Assembly: GCF_902806685.2 (NCBI RefSeq)
Contig: NC_048557.2
Coordinates: forward strand, 62,001-126,000
From: Maniola hyperantus
Lineage: Eukaryota; Arthropoda; Insecta; Lepidoptera; Nymphalidae
Reading direction: 5' to 3'
Length of the DNA: 64,000 bases
Shown here: in pieces, positions 1-13,500 of the stretch
Layout: the number at the start of each line of letters is the position of its first letter
Numbering within the stretch: the stretch's first letter is position 1
Position numbers and translations under genes: made by a program
The notes under the pieces: model-generated
Seen by the model: only the letters and a program-made list of their open reading frames with translations
Database searches by the model: none
What the model was told of the DNA's origin: nothing

Positions 1-1545
1 CGCAGCTGTCCAACTTTGGTCGCACCAAACAACCACCAGAAAAATATTATATTTTCTTATGTAATAATTAAACTAACACTATTCGATACGTAACTAAAGA
101 TACTAGTATACTACATTTCAAGCGGAAACTACATGATCTTCTTTTAAACGAAATGTATTACAAAATTAATGACTATTTCATGGATAAAAATTTATAATAT
201 AATTGATGAATTTGGACTCTTATATGCGCTGACAAACTATGCTTTTGTTCTGCTTCTTTTAAATGACTGGTTTATATTCTGTAATCACTGTATATTTTAT
301 TTTGTTTTTAACTACGACATGGAAATCCTTATTTTATTTTATCTGATTGAGTAATGTTTAAATTTATGATTTCGTAAATGTAATGAACTAGAAAAAAATT
401 TGATGTAATTGTAATATTCTTTAACCATTTGCACACCAGGATCTGGTAGAATGTGTCAGGCAACTCAACTGATGTAACACCTACATGTACCCACATTCCA
501 GCGAATAAACGTTTATTTATTATTATTTATTATTTATTTATTACAAAAAGAAGTATCGAGAACAATAAGGTTACTTATTACAAAATAAGTGTTACTAAAA
601 TTAAAGCTTATTTCTTAATTAAATTCTTGTTTTATTTAACAAGACGTAAAATTGCCATTAGGAAGGTATAAATTACTTAAGTGTACCTACTGTAGTGTAC
701 TTTAGATTTGCTAGGCTGAAAAATTTAAAAGAAACTTTGCTATTTATTTCTCAACAAGTCACACTGTAGTGGATGTGACTCGACGGGGAAAACAATGGTC
801 TCCCAACGAGTCACACTATTATACGATTGGGTGTGACTCTTTTGGGCACCCACCGGGGTTACAAGTCGCACTGTTATACGATTGGGTGTGACTCTTTTGG
901 GCACCCACCGGGGTTTCAAGTCACACTGTTATACGATTGGGTGCGACTCTTTTGGGCACCCACCAGGGTTTCACCTACACTTCAATGAAATTCCAAAATT
1001 TTTTTTAAAATACATATCGAAAATTGCTGAAGCGGCAGGAATCGAACCCGCGTTTTCCTGACTAACTAACTAACTCAGTTGAGTACATACAAAATGTTAT
1101 GTGATCTGGTTTGTGTCAGTTAACGTTGAAATCAAAATCAATAGTAGGTCACTTTGAACATGCAGTCATAAATAGGCTTGGGGGGGAGGGGGTTGCGAAT
1201 TGAAATTGATGCTAAATCGAAAATCTGAGACCACTTCATAATAAGTATAGAAAAATAAGAATAATAATGTTATAATATGTAGTTCATGCCAATAAAAATA
1301 GAAATTACTAATTTATTTCAATAATGAAGTTAAGTAATACGAATTAAGAACAGAGATCAACAAATGATACGTTACTCGAAGATAAAACAATATTGCAAAG
1401 TAAACACTATAATACACCTACGTCCTACAACATGTTACAACGACCCCAAAACACATGTCGCAACCAATCTATAAATTACGACTTCTTCAAACTTGTCTAG
1501 GTACCTAACTGGGAGTCACTACACAAACAGCTTGTTTTGTTTCGT
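1..1545. other. AT-rich intergenic flank, no gene seen
   Basis: No convincing coding exon is visible; the short open frames are low-complexity AT-rich sequence. It holds a small three-copy tandem repeat (listed separately) and a tRNA-like fragment near 1025-1063 whose minus strand reads GGTTCGATTCCTGCC, like a pol III B box, suggesting a decayed tRNA-derived SINE. A (TTA/TTTA)-rich run lies near 510-545. Confidence 0.6.
811..975. repeat. 3 x 55 bp tandem repeat
   Basis: Three consecutive 55 bp units contain the shared words ATACGATTGGGTG and CTTTTGGGCACCCACC. The copies differ at a few positions (for example TCACACT versus TCGCACT), so they are older than the large arrays to the right. No coding or structural role is apparent. 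Confidence 0.85.
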
Positions 1546-3533
1546 GAAATAGACCAGTGCCAAACCTATGTACACAGGGATAGACAGGAGGAACGTGACG
1601 CGTCAGACCAGTGCCAAACCTATGTACACAGGGATAGACAGGAGGAACGTGACGCGTCAGACCAGTGCCAAACCTATGTACACAGGGATAGACAGGAGGA
1701 ACGTGACGCGTCAGACCAGTGCCAAACCTATGTACACAGGGATAGACAGGAGGAACGTGACGCGTCAGACCAGTGCCAAACCTATGTACACAGGGATAGA
1801 CAGGAGGAACGTGACGCGTCAGACCAGTGCCAAACCTATGTACACAGGGATAGACAGGAGGAACGTGACGCGTCAGACCAGTGCCAAACCTATGTACACA
1901 GGGATAGACAGGAGGAACGTGACGCGTCAGACCAGTGCCAAACCTATGTACACAGGGATAGACAGGAGGAACGTGACGCGTCAGACCAGTGCCAAACCTA
2001 TGTACACAGGGATAGACAGGAGGAACGTGACGCGTCAGACTAGTGCCAAACCTATGTACACAGGGATAGACAGGAGGAACGTGACGCGTCAGACTAGTGC
2101 CAAACCTATGTACACAGGGATAGACAGGAGGAACGTGACGCGTCAGACCAGTGCCAAACCTATAACACAGGAATAGACAGGAGGAACGTGACGCGTCAGA
2201 CCAGTGCCAAACCTATAAACACAGGGATAGACAGGAGGAACGTGACGCGTCAGACCAGTGCCAAACCTATGTACACAGGGATAGACAGGAGGAACGTGAC
2301 GCGTCAGACCAGTGCCAAACCTATGTACACAGGGATAGACAGGAGGAACGTGACGCGTCAGACCAGTGCCAAACCTATAAACACAGGGATAGACAGGAGG
2401 AACGTGACGCGTCAGACCAGTGCCAAACCTATAAACACAGGGATAGACAGGAGGAACGTGACGCGTCAGACCAGTGCCAAACCTATGTACACAGGGATAG
2501 ACAGGAGGAACGTGACGCGTCAGACCAGTGCCAAACCTATGTACACAGGGATAGACAGGAGGAACGTGACGCGTCAGACCAGTGCCAAACCTATAAACAC
2601 AGGGATAGACAGGAGGAACGTGACGCGTCAGACCAGTGCCAAACCTATAAACACAGGGATAGACAGGAGGAACGTGACGCGTCAGACCAGTGCCAAACCT
2701 ATGTACACAGGGATAGACAGGAGGAACGTGACGCGTCAGACCAGTGCCAAACCTATGTACACAGGGATAGACAGGAGGAACGTGACGCGTCAGACCAGTG
2801 CCAAACCTATAAACACAGGGATAGACAGGAGGAACGTGACGCGTCAGACCAGTGCCAAACCTATAAACACAGGGATAGACAGGAGGAACGTGACGCGTCA
2901 GACCAGTGCCAAACCTATGTACACAGGGATAGACAGGAGGAACGTGACGCGTCAGACCAGTGCCAAACCTATAAACACAGGGATAGACAGGAGGAACGTG
3001 ACGCGTCAGACCAGTGCCAAACCTATAAACACAGGGATAGACAGGAGGAACGTGACGCGTCAGACCAGTGCCAAACCTATGTACACAGGGATAGACAGGA
3101 GGAACGTGACGCGTCAGACCAGTGCCAAACCTATGTACACAGGGATAGACAGGAGGAACGTGACGCGTCAGACCAGTGCCAAACCTATAAACACAGGGAT
3201 AGACAGGAGGAACGTGACGCGTCAGACCAGTGCCAAACCTATGTACACAGGGATAGACAGGAGGAACGTGACGCGTCAGACCAGTGCCAAACCTATAAAC
3301 ACAGGGATAGACAGGAGGAACGTGACGCGTCAGACCAGTGCCAAACCTATAACACAGGGATAGACAGGAGGAACGTGACGCGTCAGACCAGTGCCAAACC
3401 TATGTACACAGGGATAGACAGGAGGAACGTGACGCGTCAGACCAGTGCCAAACCTATAAACACAGGGATAGACAGGAGGAACGTGACGCGTCAGACCAGT
3501 GCCAAACCTATATACACAGGGATAGACAAGGAT
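1546..3533. repeat. 54 bp minisatellite, about 37 units
   Basis: About 37 units of 54 bp, almost identical apart from one variable site (TATGTACACA versus TATAAACACA). The first dozen or so units are nearly all the GTAC type. The rest mix the two types, often as two GTAC then two AAAC, hinting at a four-unit higher-order period of 216 bp. Because 54 is a multiple of three, the array is open in several frames; those frames are a by-product of the period, not evidence for a protein. It directly adjoins the 100 bp array and shares short words with it (ACAGGA, CGTCAGA), so one may derive from the other. It lies downstream of the Cyp40 stop codon, possibly in or beyond the 3' UTR. Confidence 0.95.
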
Positions 3534-4559
3534 AGGCGCACGACTCGCTGTGCTCACGACAGGAATGGACCCGTCAGAACACTTGGTAGATCATGACCTC
3601 GAGGCGCACCTCAGTGACGCCCGGCGACGGCGGCGGCGCACGACTCGCTGTGCTCACGACAGGAATGGACCCGTCAGAACACTTGGTAGATCATGACCTC
3701 GAGGCGCACCTCAGTGACGCCCGGCGACGGCGGCGGCGCACGACTCGCTGTGCTCACGACAGGAATGGACCCGTCAGAACACTTGGTAGATCATGACCTC
3801 GAGGCGCACCTCAGTGACGCCCGGCGACGGCGGCGGCGCACGACTCGCTGTGCTCACGACAGGAATGGACCCGTCAGAACACTTGGTAGATCATGACCTC
3901 GAGGCGCACCTCAGTGACGCCCGGCGACGGCGGCGGCGCACGACTCGCTGTGCTCACGACAGGAATGGACCCGTCAGAACACTTGGTAGATCATGACCTC
4001 GAGGCGCACCTCAGTGACGCCCGGCGACGGCGGCGGCGCACGACTCGCTGTGCTCACGACAGGAATGGACCCGTCAGAACACTTGGTAGATCATGACCTC
4101 GAGGCGCACCTCAGTGACGCCCGGCGACGGCGGCGGCGCACGACTCGCTGTGCTCACGACAGGAATGGACCCGTCAGAACACTTGGTAGATCATGACCTC
4201 GAGGCGCACCTCAGTGACGCCCGGCGACGGCGGCGGCGCACGACTCGCTGTGCTCACGACAGGAATGGACCCGTCAGAACACTTGGTAGATCATGACCTC
4301 GAGGCGCACCTCAGTGACGCCCGGCGACGGCGGCGGCGCACGACTCGCTGTGCTCACGACAGGAATGGACCCGTCAGAACACTTGGTAGATCATGACCTC
4401 GAGGCGCACCTCAGTGACGCCCGGCGACGGCGGCGGCGCACGACTCGCTGTGCTCACGACAGGAATGGACCCGTCAGAACACTTGGTAGATCATGACCTC
4501 GAGGCGCACCTCAGTGACGCCCGGCGACGGCGGCGGCGCACGACTCGCTGTGCTCACGA
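3534..4559. repeat. 100 bp tandem array including the Cyp40 stop codon
   Basis: About ten identical units of exactly 100 bp. On the minus strand the first unit begins inside the last Cyp40 exon, after codons for KFF, and contains the final residues (REHSESC...), the stop codon and what follows. The remaining units repeat this downstream. Each unit starts with CGTGAGCAC, which contains a 5' splice-site-like GTGAGC. The identity of the copies indicates recent amplification or homogenisation. With a period that is not a multiple of three, the repeated coding piece cannot be read as a continuous protein repeat, and the first stop terminates translation. Confidence 0.95.
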
Positions 4560-7500
4560 AAAAACTTGGCGAGGCGCTGCTTCTGCAGCTCGTTGTAGCT
4601 GCGGTACTCGTGGCGCACGTCCTCCAGCAGCTTGCGCACGGCGCCGTTGCGCGGCGCCACGCAGTCTGCGCGCCGCAGGTCCGCCAGCGCCGCCTCGTAG
4701 TCCTGCAGCGCGAAGCTGGCCTGGGCGCGCCGGTACAGCGCCTTCTCGTTGTTGGCGTCTATGCGGAGCACCTGTCATTTCAACTGTTTATATTTTCTTG
4801 TAATATAACCACAAATTCACGGTTTTAGGATTTTTAGGGTTCTGTATCTCTAATAGAAAAAAAGGAACCTTATAAAATCACTTTCTTGGTTGTTCGTCTG
4901 TTTGTCTGTCGTATCTGTAAATTCTGGGGTATCTAAACCTATAAGGTACTTCCCGACGTAGAGCAGGTAACAATATCGTATAACACAATTAGTAAAGGAA
5001 GATATCCAAAACTCATGAATTTGTGGTTTTGTCACAAATTACATACGTACAGGCTAAAATCATAACTGTTATTTTTGGCCTCGCCATAGTCGGGGTACAA
5101 AAAACCATTTGAGCTATGAAATCCAAATAAGTCTTCTGGGATTAAAACTTCGTTAGCGTGATTTAGGCTTCATAGTGAGTGATTGAAGATATTTGTAGTG
5201 CCACCTAGTGAGATCGTTGTGACGTGTCCATGTTAGGTTCGTATCGTCAACCTGTGGCGACGGCCACAAGCCTAAGTCCGAAGTCCACATACCTCGGTGC
5301 AGCTCGTGATGCAGGCGCGGTGGTCCCGCACCCTGGCGGCGCAGGCGGCGAGGTTGAGGCTGCACTGCACTCGGTACGTCAGTATCTCCTCATTATCTGA
5401 TACAAACATACATTGGTACATTAGTTAGCCCCAATAATACGGTATTTTACCCTTTTTTTAAAGTGTCTTAATTTAACCCTAAAGTGATAATAAAGTACCC
5501 AAAAATTTACATAAATTTTATTCGATCGATAAGTGCATATAAATTTTGCATTTCAAATGTCACCGTGCAAACGCTACCCGCCATTTTATTTTATTTTATT
5601 TAGTTTATTAGAAAGTAATCAACAGCGTAAATACATAATTATTATTTAAATTTAAATCTAGGTATAACAGAAGGCCAAAATAGATTACTTAAAATTATAA
5701 TTAAAACTATTTTAACAGAATAGATTTAGAATAAATGTAGGTATATACAATATTTAGGTATATACCTACATATTTTTAGGTTCAGGAGCTGTGATGACGT
5801 CACACGGATTGGTAAGCAACGGTGTTTTCTTAGTGAAATACATTACAATTCCAATCCATGTGACGTCACAGTTGGAATAGGAAAGATGCAAACATGATAT
5901 TTATGAACATTTCGTGCTTAAAATATTAAAAAAATATAAAAGAAAGGCCCTTGCAACGCTTTTGTTTTAGTTAATATTGATTTTCAACAATAAATACGCA
6001 TTAAAAGTAACTTAAAACGAAACGTATCTTAATCCACCAATCAGCGTCAAGTGACAGGCGTGACGCTCCTGTTATCACTGTTATGAGAACGTGTTTTGAC
6101 AGCTCGACGACTGCCAACTTATAGTGATGTCCTAAAGGAGGTAATAATCGATATCGCTTGTTTTTTTGAAAAATATATTAAACTAGCTGATGCTCGCGAC
6201 TTCGTACGCGTGGATTTATGTTTTCAAAAATCCTGTGGGAACTCTTAAATTTTCCGGGATAAAAAGTAGCCTATGTCCTTCCCCGGGTTGCAAGCTACCT
6301 CTGTACCAAATTTCGTCAAAATCGGTTGAACGGTTGAGCCGTGAAAAGCTAGCAGACAGACAGACAGACACACTTTCGCATTTATAATATTAATAATATT
6401 ATAGTATGGATTTATTTTCATATTTATTAATATGAAAATAAATATTGTAAACGTAAAAACTTATATATACGTCAACTGGCAACATCAACCGACCGTCCGT
6501 GCGGCCGCCATTTTGACAGTCTGTCACTCTCAACAAACGCCCGTGCTAGTCACATACACCCTTATTAATAAAAATGCTTACTTCAAGCATTATCCTAAGC
6601 TACACTTGGACTAGTTACTTCCAGGACCAACGTAGTATTAGCTTCGTTTTAATAATAAACATGGAACAAGCCCGATTTAACAATGCCAGCCTTATTTCAG
6701 AATGACAGCATGCACGTGTGGCAGCCCCTTTATTAAAAAGTAAAAGAGAGAGTCAGCGAACGAACTGAATGCTGTGTGTGACAGTGACAGACGATATAGA
6801 CCAGCGGACCTATAACTGTGACAGTATTTTTTGTTGACATTGACTTCACAGCTGATAACTTGCACCGCCATTTTTGTTTGGGAATTTGAAAGTATTGATG
6901 GCAATTAATTACTCAGAAAACGCTTCAGTTTCACTTTATATTATCAATGAAATAATCTGAATTGATCTTGTAGGTAAGTACATTTCTAATTTGCGTTACA
7001 AACTTATGATATGAAAACACAAATATCATTAATCAAAAATCATTTTATTGATTATTATCATACACAACAAACATAAACGCTATGGCTGATGGTCAAAATA
7101 TGCATACTTAGTGCGTAGATTATGCTTAGCCAGTTTTTAAACCATGTGGCACCGAGGAGTTACACCGAGAGTAGAGTCGCATTATTTTACTTCCTCCTTA
7201 CTCTATGTTTATTAATACGAAATGTAGCTACTGCAGACTTACAACTTGGAATAAAGTTAATACCGCTCTAGTCTATGTTTATTAATAAGAGTGATAGATT
7301 AGTATTATGGCTAGTCACACGCATTTACGTTCGCTGAGTGAACGTAAACTATTTTAGTTGTTTTATTTGTATTTTGTATGCCTTATAAAAAGAAGAAAGT
7401 AAAACTTTATATAATGCTAATATTTTAATTTATTAGTTTCAACCTTAAAATTTTGTGTTCTTCCTGATTAAATAACATATTACACTTTATTTACATACTA

Positions 7501-10500
7501 GCATTTATTGCTACCGATTATTTGTAATCTGTGGCACAATCGTAGCAATCGTTATGTGTGGCACATCACTAGGGGGGCGGTACCCGTCCATGAAGTACAA
7601 TATTATTTGCATGAAATTTTAACTTAACCAATACAAAACTTCATGGGCGTGAGCTGTCAAAAAACCATTAATAAAATGGACACGCGAGTGACGTCATCAG
7701 AACTGTAGGTCCGTTTTGGCGCGCAAATTTAATCTGCTAGTTTCAAATCGTATTTTTTTGCAATAAATGGCCGTGTTTTAATTTTTTAATATACTTGTGG
7801 TCTATTCTACATGGAATTCTTCAAAATGAAAACAGAATTTAAAATATCGCATGTTCCCTATTAACATGGCGGCTACGGTGCCTGCATGCGTATTATACGC
7901 GTGCGTGTCGGAGCCGCTGGATGGCGGCGGCGCAAGAGCGTGTCCAGCAGTGGACGCGATGTACTCACAGTCGTCCCCGGGGCCCTTGCTGCCCTCGGCC
8001 AGCACGTCGGCGGCGCGGCGCAGGAAGCGCGCACACTTGCGGTACTTGCGCGCCGCGGCCTGGTACTGCGCCGCGCCGAACAGCGCGTTGCCGACCGTCT
8101 TCACGTCGCGAATGCTTCGCATGAGCTCCTCTATCTGAACACAACTGTAGCAGTGGACGCGATGTACTCACAGTCGTCCCCGGGGCCCTTGCTGCCCTCG
8201 GCCAGCACGTCGGCGGCGCGGCGCAGGAAGCGCGCACACTTGCGGTACTTGCGCGCCGCGGCCTGGTACTGCGCCGCGCCGAACAGCGCGTTGCCGACCG
8301 TCTTCACGTCGCGAATGCTTCGCATGAGCTCCTCTATCTGAACACAACTGTAGCAGTGGACGCGATGTACTCACAGTCGTCCCCGGGGCCCTTGCTGCCC
8401 TCGGCCAGCACGTCGGCGGCGCGGCGCAGGAAGCGCGCACACTTGCGGTACTTGCGCGCCGCGGCCTGGTACTGCGCCGCGCCGAACAGCGCGTTGCCGA
8501 CCGTCTTCACGTCGCGAATGCTTCGCATGAGCTCCTCTATCTGAACACAACTGTAGCAGTGGACGCGATGTACTCACAGTCGTCCCCGGGGCCCTTGCTG
8601 CCCTCGGCCAGCACGTCGGCGGCGCGGCGCAGGAAGCGCGCACACTTGCGGTACTTGCGCGCCGCGGCCTGGTACTGCGCCGCGCCGAACAGCGCGTTGC
8701 CGACCGTCTTCACGTCGCGAATGCTTCGCATGAGCTCCTCTATCTGAACACAAACAACCGGTCGACAACAGCGAGACACCGTGATCGTGTTGGCACGAAA
8801 CGTTTCTGATACGAACCGGAATGCCCTTCTGGCGTCTGTTTCCTGTCACATCTCTTCGAAGTGAACAGGCATCGTCTAGACTGTCGACTGTCGGCGAACG
8901 CGCTCCAACCGAAACCTCATCATTGCTTTGCATTAAACATGATTGTTGTCAAGCGCAAGCTTATCATGCAATTTAAAAAAATCTAAGTCATTTTCAATGA
9001 AATTTATATAACTTCAAGTATTTTTATTAATTTCTATTTATTCGGATCAACAAACAGTAGCACGCAGTGCTTGGATAAAAAACAGTAATAATAATATAAC
9101 ATAGTAATAATATACGTGCTACCCACTACACTATACTACGTCAACCACATACTTAGTATTATTAATTAATATACTTACATGTATAAAAATATATAAATGT
9201 AAAATAAAATATAAAGTCACATGTACAAAATATAAATAAAGAATATATTAGTAAAGTTAATTTCAAAATCAAAATATTTTTAATTTAATTAAACTTTAAC
9301 ATGTACCTACTTGTGTTCTTGGTATTGGGCTGCGAATTCAACACACTTAGTTTTTTTTGCATTTAAAAATAAATTATTTACAGTAAACCAGTGAGTTACC
9401 CGAGATAAGGCACTACTTACATTGTTAAAATTGTCTATATTTCTATCGACTTTATAAATCAAAGATGTATTGTAAACAAATAGTACAATGTTGTAAGTAT
9501 TTTGAATGAAATATGGTAAATCGTCTTATGTATACCAGGAACATGAAGGGACCTACAACAGAGCCTTGAGGAACACCCATTAGTGCGGCTGATCCGGATG
9601 ACTTCACATCGTCGTTCACACACTGTTTGAATATGAACACTAAGATAAGACGCAATGAGACACAGTGTCTTTGATTCCATAGTGGCTCAATTTAACTAAG
9701 AGTCTCATGCTCAACACAGTCAAATGCCTTGCATAAAGCACAGAAAATACCAATATCATTCTGTGAGCCCTCCCATCTCCTCAAGTAGGGTTATTAGTAT
9801 AGTTACCGTGAGGTTGACGCGCAAGTCCTCCGGGTGCTCGGGCAGGCGGTCGGCCGAGCCGTCCCGACAACACACGTCCCAGCCCTCCTCGGCGATCTCC
9901 CCGCAATCCTCTATGAGGCACTCCTGCAAAACATACTTTTGTCCAGTATGCCCATGCTCCATTTAAATAAATAAGTAGGAAAAATTTTATGCCAAAACTA
10001 CTGTATGCAAAATATTTTATGCTAGTGTGGTGATACTGACGTGCTCGTGTGGTGATATTGACGTACTCGTGTGGTGATACTGACGTGCTCGTGTGGTGAT
10101 ATTGACGTACTCGTGTGGTGATACTGACGTGCTCGTGTGGTGATATTGACGTACTCGTGTGGTGATACTGACGTGCTCGTGTGGTGATATTGACGTACTC
10201 GTGTGGTGATACTGACGTGCTCGTGTGGTGATACTGACCACTGTGAGTCGTCCGTCGTCCGCGAGTTGCTGTATTTCGGAGACTATGCCGAGGCCGGCCA
10301 GCACGCGGCCGAACGCGACGTTGGTGCCGTCCAGCTGCGGACACGGCACGGTGGTCACGCAGAACTGGGAGCCGTTGGTGTTCCTGCGGCCAGCGTTGGC
10401 CATGCTGACCACGCCCGCGTCGTGCTAAAAGTAAATATACGTGGCAGCAACATTTGAACATTACCAAGCCATGATATGCACAATAAGATAAGTATTAGGA

Positions 10501-13500
10501 AAGAAGATCGAAGATCTCGGGAAACTTTATACAGCTCGTTAACTTCTAGTGCTAAATAAACCCAACATAATCTTACAATAATTTGAAAGTTTTCATCTTC
10601 AAATGTGGGTCCGTAGATACTCTCGCCGCCCGTGCCGTCGTTGTTGACGATGTCGCCCCCTTGCAGCATGAACTGTGATATCGCTGCAAGAGAAACAATG
10701 CAATCAGTCCATTTGTTTGGCAGCAGTATAAGGGTTTCTTTTTCTTTTTGAGGTATGGAACCCTAAAAAGTAAAATTCAATGGGTTACCTTTATGAAACC
10801 TACACCCCTTAAAATGCAAGGGTTTGCCAAACACCCCGATCCCCTTCTCGCCGGTGCACAGGGCTCGGAAGTTCTCCGCTGTTCTGGGCGCCACATCAGA
10901 TCTCAGCTCTATAACAATTCGACCGGCTGAAACAAACATGTTTTTAAGCAAAATGTTTATGTACAGAACCTGGAAGGGCTCATAGATGTTGAAGTTTCCA
11001 GGTGTTGGAACATTTTTTTTAATTTATAAACTAGTGCTTGGTTGCAATCAGACCTGACGAGTCATGATACAGCATAAGATGGAGTGGAGTGTGCTTGCCT
11101 AGAAGGTGCCTATCAAAGGAAGTGAAAATAAATTAATCTAATCTAATCTAAAAAACAAACAAAAAATGATTTCCTTTATTGACTTTATTCCTCAAAAAAT
11201 TGGTAAGTATGTTAAAATCAAACAAACATATTTGAACCTCTGTAATCATCATGATCATGAACAACCCATTGCCGGCTCACTGCAGAGCATGGGTCTCCTC
11301 TCAGAGTGAGAAGGGTTTGGCCATAGTCTACCACGCTGGCCAAGTGTGGATTGGTAGACTTTACACACCTTTGAGAACATTATGGAGAACTCTCAGGCAT
11401 GCAGGTTTTTTCACGATATTTTCCTTCACTATTAAAGCAAGTGATATTTAATTACTTAAAACGCACATAACTCGGAAAAGTTAAAGGTGCGTGCCCGGGA
11501 TTCAACCCCCAACCTCCGATTAGGTGGACATCCTAACCCCTAGGCTATCACAGCTTATACCTAACCTCTGTAATAAATCAATGCATTATTTACTAGAAAG
11601 TTTTGACGACCTCCCTGGCGCAGTGGTGAGCGCTGTGGTCTTAATAGTGGGAGGTCCTAGGTTCGATTCCTGGCAGGGGTTTGGAATTTTATAATTTCTT
11701 AATTTCTGGTCTGGTCTGGTGGGAGGCTTCGGCCGTGGCTGGTTACCACCCTACCGGCAAAGCCGTGCCGCCAAGCGATTTAGCGTTCCGGTACGATGTC
11801 GTGTAGAAACCAAAGGGGTATGGGTTTAATAAAAAAAAAACTGCCATACCCCTTCCAGGTTAGCCCGCTATCATCTTAGACTGCATCATCACTTACCACC
11901 AGGTGAGATTGCAGTCAAGGGCTAACTTGTATCTGAATAAAAAAAAAAAAAAAAAGTGGTAAGTAAGTACAATAAAATGTAAAAGAGTCATCTTAAGAAT
12001 AACAACAACAACAAATGAATCATGATGAGATCAGCACATGGAAGTGACACACACCATAAATAAAATGAAATGTTTGAAGGCTAACCTTGGCTTGTTCTTT
12101 GATGTTTTCCTTGGAATGAGACCTAAACAATGTTAAGCTGAGATCTATAGAGCACACTTTGACTTTGCTCATACTGCATACAGTTAAAAGCATTACATCG
12201 CTGACATAAATCTGTCTAATTTTAATTGATACCTAAGCCTCAGTAAAGTTAAAGTATGCTCTATAGATCTCAGATCTCAGAGTCTATTGAAGGCATGTAC
12301 TTTATGTATATCAGAGTTCCGGTTTGGTGTTAAACAAATTTGTGGAATATTTGAATACCATCAATTTTGTAATCAAATATTGTCAAACATACTTTGTTAA
12401 AAAAAATTGTATATCAGGGTTTCCTGACTGGATATGTTGGCTAAACTGTCTATTGTAAACGCTGTCTTCCCATATTCATACAAATAAACTATTTCATTTC
12501 ATTTGAACTTGTTTATTATTCGAATGCGGCTTGCATTTGAATAATAAACAAGTTAATTAAAATTAAATATTATTTATTGCATTAGGATATTAAAATTTGT
12601 AAGTTGCCTAAGTAAATATCAGGCATATTCAAAATTGTACTGTAATTGCTATAGCAATTCTTTAATAGCACTTAATTTCAAGGCATAAAGCAGATTGCTA
12701 AATGTGAAATTGATCTAAATATATAAAAGGAAAAGGTGACTGACTGACTGATCTATCAACGCACAGCTCAAACTATTGGACGGATCGACTAAAATTTGGC
12801 ATGCAGATAGCTATTATGACGTAGGCATCCGCTGAGAAAGGATTTTTGAAAATTCAACTCATAAGGGGGTGAAAGAGGGGTTTGAAATTTTGTATAGTCC
12901 ACGCGGACGAAGTCGCGGGAATAAGCTAGTTTATTATAAAAGATTTTGATCCTCACATAAATAGTTTCATTCATGAACATAAAAGCATAGCATAGCATAT
13001 AAAAAATATCCACAATCGCATGGCAGAGTGAAAACTTTAAATACTTTAAAATGCAATATAAAATTATCAATTCAAATACAATCTGTAGGTACACTGCAGT
13101 TGCTCAACCTTCATTTATCAGTTTTATTAACTCTTCCACTGACATTTATTTCCATTTGTATTACATTGTTGCTGACCTGTGCTTGTATGTACATCAATTG
13201 ACCTATCATTACATTACCTTATATATTAGTATCAAAAGCAAAGCATCGAAAACACATACTAGCACGACCTCGTCCCACTGAACTGAATTTTAAACAATAT
13301 TCAACACTGGAATAGGAACAATCTTCAAATGTACATACTTACCTGTAGTAAGTTACAACACAGCGAGCATGAATCAATCATACATGCATTTAACAGTGAC
13401 GTTGTTATGATAAATAGGTACCTAATTGACTAACCTTTCTCGCCATCGATTGAAATATCTAAGAATACTATAGGGTTTCTTTGTTTTTGCTGAGTCTCCG

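Larger units (their letters stand above)
10927..13434. other. Cyp40 intron 1 with SINEs and interspersed elements
   Basis: A 2.5 kb intron. It contains two tRNA-derived SINEs (listed separately) and an interspersed element near 12715-12935. Around 12500-12560 an imperfect inverted repeat (AACTTGTTTATTATTCGAAT facing ATTTGAATAATAAACAAGTT) may be a small hairpin element. No further coding exon is needed or seen. Confidence 0.65.

Noticed and set aside
1537..3363. Long frames of QTYVHRDRQEERDASD- and NVTRQTSAKP-type repeats
   Set aside because: They follow from a 54 bp period being a multiple of three; different frames are open at once and none has a start, splice or family context.
1546..4559. 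CRISPR array
   Set aside because: The units are head-to-tail tandem copies without unique spacers, in an animal nuclear genome.
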